Assembly: GCA_902802045.1 (NCBI GenBank)
Contig: CADCKQ010000006.1
Coordinates: 1-64,000, forward strand
Reading direction: 5' to 3'
Length of the DNA stretch: 64,000 bases
DNA from: Oscillospiraceae bacterium
Lineage (GTDB): Bacteria > Bacillota > Clostridia > Oscillospirales > Oscillospiraceae
Of the stretch, positions 62,120 through 64,000 are shown piece after piece. Under the pieces are notes generated by a model, which saw only the letters and a program-made list of their open reading frames with translations, searched no databases and was not told the origin of the DNA. Position 1 is the first letter of the stretch. The number at the start of each line of letters is the position of its first letter. A program made the translations under genes and the position numbers.

Positions 62120-62371
62120 TCAGCCCTTAAGGCCCCTCTCCTGCCTGACCATATCCTCTACGACAATATCATATATCTCTCCGAGGGATCTGCAGTACTC
62201 AAGAACTTTCCACGGTTCATTCGTGTGATAATGGATCTTGATCAGTTCTTCATCTCCAACCGCAAGGAGGCAGTCTCCTTTAAAGTTTTCGACAAAATAA
62301 TCGTTGATCTCATCTTCATCGAGGTTTTCTCCTTCGATAAGCAGCTGTGTATCGTATCTGTACTCTAGCAT
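62120..62371 (-). CDS. Single-domain FakA/DAK-associated protein
   Basis: An 83-residue protein matching the middle domain of FakA-type kinases (family start YRYDTQLLIEGENLDEDEI, then GDCLLAVGDEELIKIHYHTNEPWKVLEYC). In FakA this domain lies between the nucleotide-binding DAK2 domain and the FakB-binding part and carries a metal-binding His pair. Here it stands alone, without a kinase domain, so it cannot phosphorylate fatty acids by itself. A binding or regulatory role is possible. Confidence 0.7.
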   Translation of the reverse strand: MLEYRYDTQLLIEGENLDEDEINDYFVENFKGDCLLAVGDEELIKIHYHTNEPWKVLEYCRSLGEIYDIVVEDMVRQERGLKG

Positions 62372-62395
62372 TTTTACTCTTCTTTCATAATTTTG

Positions 62396-63583
62396 TTATT
62401 CTGAAGTTACTCTTCTTGCGCCATAGAAGCGATCCTTATATGAACCGGTCAGTTCGGTGATAATGACTCCTGTTGTTGAGGAGGATGAATGGATGAACTT
62501 TCCATCCCCTATATATATTCCTGTATGACTGATGTATGAACCTCCGGCGGTAGTTGTGAAAAGCAGAATGTCTCCCGGCTGGATGTCTTCAAATATAATA
62601 CCTGTCCCGTTTTTGGCCATATCATTCGCGGTTCTGTATATCCCATACCCGAAATGATTAAAGCAGTAATATACAAAGCCGCTGCAGTCAAAACCGATGG
62701 CAGGATCTTGCCCGCCCCAACAGTATTTGGAACCGTTTAAGGAAAGAGCAAAATTTGCAATCTCTCTGCCTCCGGCATTTCCAGCGCTTCCGACATACAC
62801 AGGATTGTCAAATGTGATAAGATCGCTGAAAACAAAACCTTCTGCTCCGTCAATGAGACATTTTGTCCAATTGGCAGCTGTTCCGGTAACAACTATCTCT
62901 TTGCCGGTGTTGTATTCTGAGATTATGCCTTCAACAGTGGAAGGTCCTTTTCTGAATCTTACAGAAGTGCCTTTTATATATGCGGTTTTACCATTAACTC
63001 CGGAAACAACATTTATTTCTTCAGATACAGTATTCTGCCCGGTGGCAGAGGACGTCCCGGACTGTGGAGACTTGGAAGACATCTGGTCCGGTTCAGCCGG
63101 CTTTTCATCAGGGACTATGTATTGGGCCAGGATCCACCCCGTCATATTTCCTATCTTTACCCGGTACCAGCCGTCGAGTTCGTCAAGTATCGTAAGCTCC
63201 GTCCCTGTATTGTACTCGGCAATAATGTCGCTCTGGACTGTAGGGCCGTTCCTAAGGCGGATATAGAGGCCGTCGATTACTCCCCTCCTGATGTTCTGAA
63301 GATCGCCTTCTCCGGCTGAACTGATCTTGACAAACTGTGAGTACACATATCCGGTATTCCCACCCTGTGAGATCTGATACCAGTCGCTGTCAGACATGTC
63401 CAAGATGGTGACCTCAGTTCCTTTTGAAAGAAACCTGATTACATCACTATCTGTTCCGGGAGCATTCCTGAACTGAACATCAGAACCGGATATAAATCCT
63501 TTGGTATCGGCACTTGAAACTGTTGAGAAAGTTGAAACAGCAAGCAATACAGCAAGTAATGCAGCTGCCAGTCGCTTCGGCAT
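62396..63583 (-). CDS. Secreted cell-wall hydrolase: three SH3b domains plus NlpC/P60
   Basis: A 395-residue protein with signal peptide (MPKRLAAALLAVLLAVSTFSTVSSA), SH3b domains at about 30-88, 100-156 and 197-256, a Ser/Gln-rich linker (160-190) and a C-terminal NlpC/P60 domain with catalytic Cys300 (GFDCSGF), His353 and His365. It probably cleaves the D-Glu to diamino-acid peptide bond in peptidoglycan. It starts 5 bp after a small gene of unknown function, so the two are co-translated. Confidence 0.93.
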   Translation of the reverse strand: MPKRLAAALLAVLLAVSTFSTVSSADTKGFISGSDVQFRNAPGTDSDVIRFLSKGTEVTILDMSDSDWYQISQGGNTGYVYSQFVKISSAGEGDLQNIRRGVIDGLYIRLRNGPTVQSDIIAEYNTGTELTILDELDGWYRVKIGNMTGWILAQYIVPDEKPAEPDQMSSKSPQSGTSSATGQNTVSEEINVVSGVNGKTAYIKGTSVRFRKGPSTVEGIISEYNTGKEIVVTGTAANWTKCLIDGAEGFVFSDLITFDNPVYVGSAGNAGGREIANFALSLNGSKYCWGGQDPAIGFDCSGFVYYCFNHFGYGIYRTANDMAKNGTGIIFEDIQPGDILLFTTTAGGSYISHTGIYIGDGKFIHSSSSTTGVIITELTGSYKDRFYGARRVTSE

Positions 63584-63588
63584 TGCTC

Positions 63589-63870
63589 TTATCTGTCCGC
63601 CAAGGCTCGCTCCAGCCAGATAGCTCCGACATCCATAGCCTGGTAAAGGCCGTTTTTCTCACTGGACTTTACTATTCTGTCTCTTGACCTGACGTTCGGG
63701 TCTGTACGCTGAAGCTGGACGAATACCTTTGAAGCCACATCCAGATCACCGACTTTCTTTGTCTCGCTTATCTGAATAAAGATAATATACGGGTCCTGCA
63801 TACTGCCGTAATAAATGATATTATCCTTCCTCATAAGAGGACGGCCCTTGTACATCAATGTTTTTCCCAT
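63589..63870 (-). CDS. Small conserved-looking protein of unknown function
   Basis: A 93-residue protein starting MGKTLMYKGRPLMRKDNIIYYG, with an alternating hydrophobic pattern (PYIIFIQISETKK, KVFVQLQRTD) suggesting a beta-rich fold, and a helical C-terminus (QAMDVGAIWLERALAD). The ATG at 63870 has GGAGG 5 bp upstream, so the longer frame is rejected. It sits between a partial gene and the NlpC/P60 gene on the same strand. The family was not recognised. Confidence 0.68.
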   Translation of the reverse strand: MGKTLMYKGRPLMRKDNIIYYGSMQDPYIIFIQISETKKVGDLDVASKVFVQLQRTDPNVRSRDRIVKSSEKNGLYQAMDVGAIWLERALADR

Positions 63871-63883
63871 GTTTACCTCCGCT

Positions 63884-64000
63884 CTATCCGTAATACTGGC
63901 TGTAGTCATCCTGTACCGGATAATAATTGTTGTTATCTGCCTGGTTTTGCAGCGCTTCACGCTCCTGCCTTGCGGCTTCCGCCCACTCTTCTGCCCAGTT
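63884..64000 (-). CDS. C-terminal part of an unidentified protein (partial)
   Basis: An open frame enters from the right edge and ends TAG at 63884-63886. The 38 visible residues are polar and acidic, rich in Glu, Gln, Asn and Tyr (ending QDDYSQYYG), and look like a disordered tail. The ribosome site of the next gene lies just after its stop. No family can be named. Confidence 0.5.
   Translation of the reverse strand, partial: NWAEEWAEAARQEREALQNQADNNNYYPVQDDYSQYYG

Overview
The window reads as a chromosomal segment of an anaerobic Firmicute of the class Clostridia, probably a gut commensal. The grounds are Firmicutes-type SufCDSUB, RpoB and RpoC of clostridial size, a flavodiiron protein next to a reverse rubrerythrin, strong AGGAGG ribosome binding sites, TTGACA/TATAAT promoters, and sugar operons of the CUT1 ABC, GH94, GH3 and ROK kind. 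No phage, insertion sequence or CRISPR array was seen. The left edge (1-2000) looks foreign: a GC-rich tetR/metallo-hydrolase pair, then a 26-nt 3' fragment of a tRNA-Ser and a cluster of 9-bp iteron-like repeats.

Region 2.0-13.2 kb is a sulfur block. It holds the Fe-S assembly operon sufC-sufB-sufD-sufS-sufU-rrf2; a second operon MOSC-xdhC-cysteine desulfurase with a truncated mnmA at its end; a second Rrf2 regulator; and divergent cysE-cysK. The cysE leader carries a short ORF with tandem Cys codons in front of mutually exclusive antiterminator and terminator hairpins, which reads as cysteine-sensing attenuation. tRNA-Tyr and tRNA-Thr follow. Region 13.2-27.7 kb is mostly housekeeping: a radical SAM activase-like protein, a type Ic aminotransferase, an isolated hypB, rpoB-rpoC, a membrane glycosyltransferase, the oxygen-defence pair fprA-revRbr, and tRNA-Leu.

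Region 27.7-37.7 kb holds rlmA and a beta-glucoside locus: lacI, a binding protein, two permeases and a GH3 enzyme on one strand, with a divergent GH94 cellobiose phosphorylase. LacI-type operators lie at both promoters.

Region 37.9-52.4 kb is the most notable part. It encodes a near-complete sulfoglycolytic transketolase (sulfo-TK) route for sulfoquinovose, the sugar of plant sulfolipid. One arm carries a GH31 sulfoquinovosidase with all five QQRWY recognition positions, a DUF624 membrane protein, a fucose-isomerase-like candidate sulfoquinovose isomerase and an ABC importer. The divergent arm carries a split transketolase, an RpiB-like isomerase, an iron-dependent alcohol dehydrogenase (candidate sulfoacetaldehyde reductase), an EamA transporter (candidate sulfonate exporter) and a ROK regulator, and a GPH symporter follows convergently. 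The predicted outcome is that each sulfosugar yields isethionate and two xylulose-5-phosphate, with two glyceraldehyde-3-phosphate as acceptors.

Region 52.4-64 kb returns to core functions: frr and pyrH, a capEFG set for UDP-N-acetyl-L-fucosamine with an EamA protein, a RodA/FtsW protein, tsaE-tsaB-upp-glycosyltransferase, a small FakA-like single-domain protein, an SH3b-NlpC/P60 cell-wall hydrolase and two small unknown proteins. Functions are read from sequence motifs and gene order only; no database search was possible.
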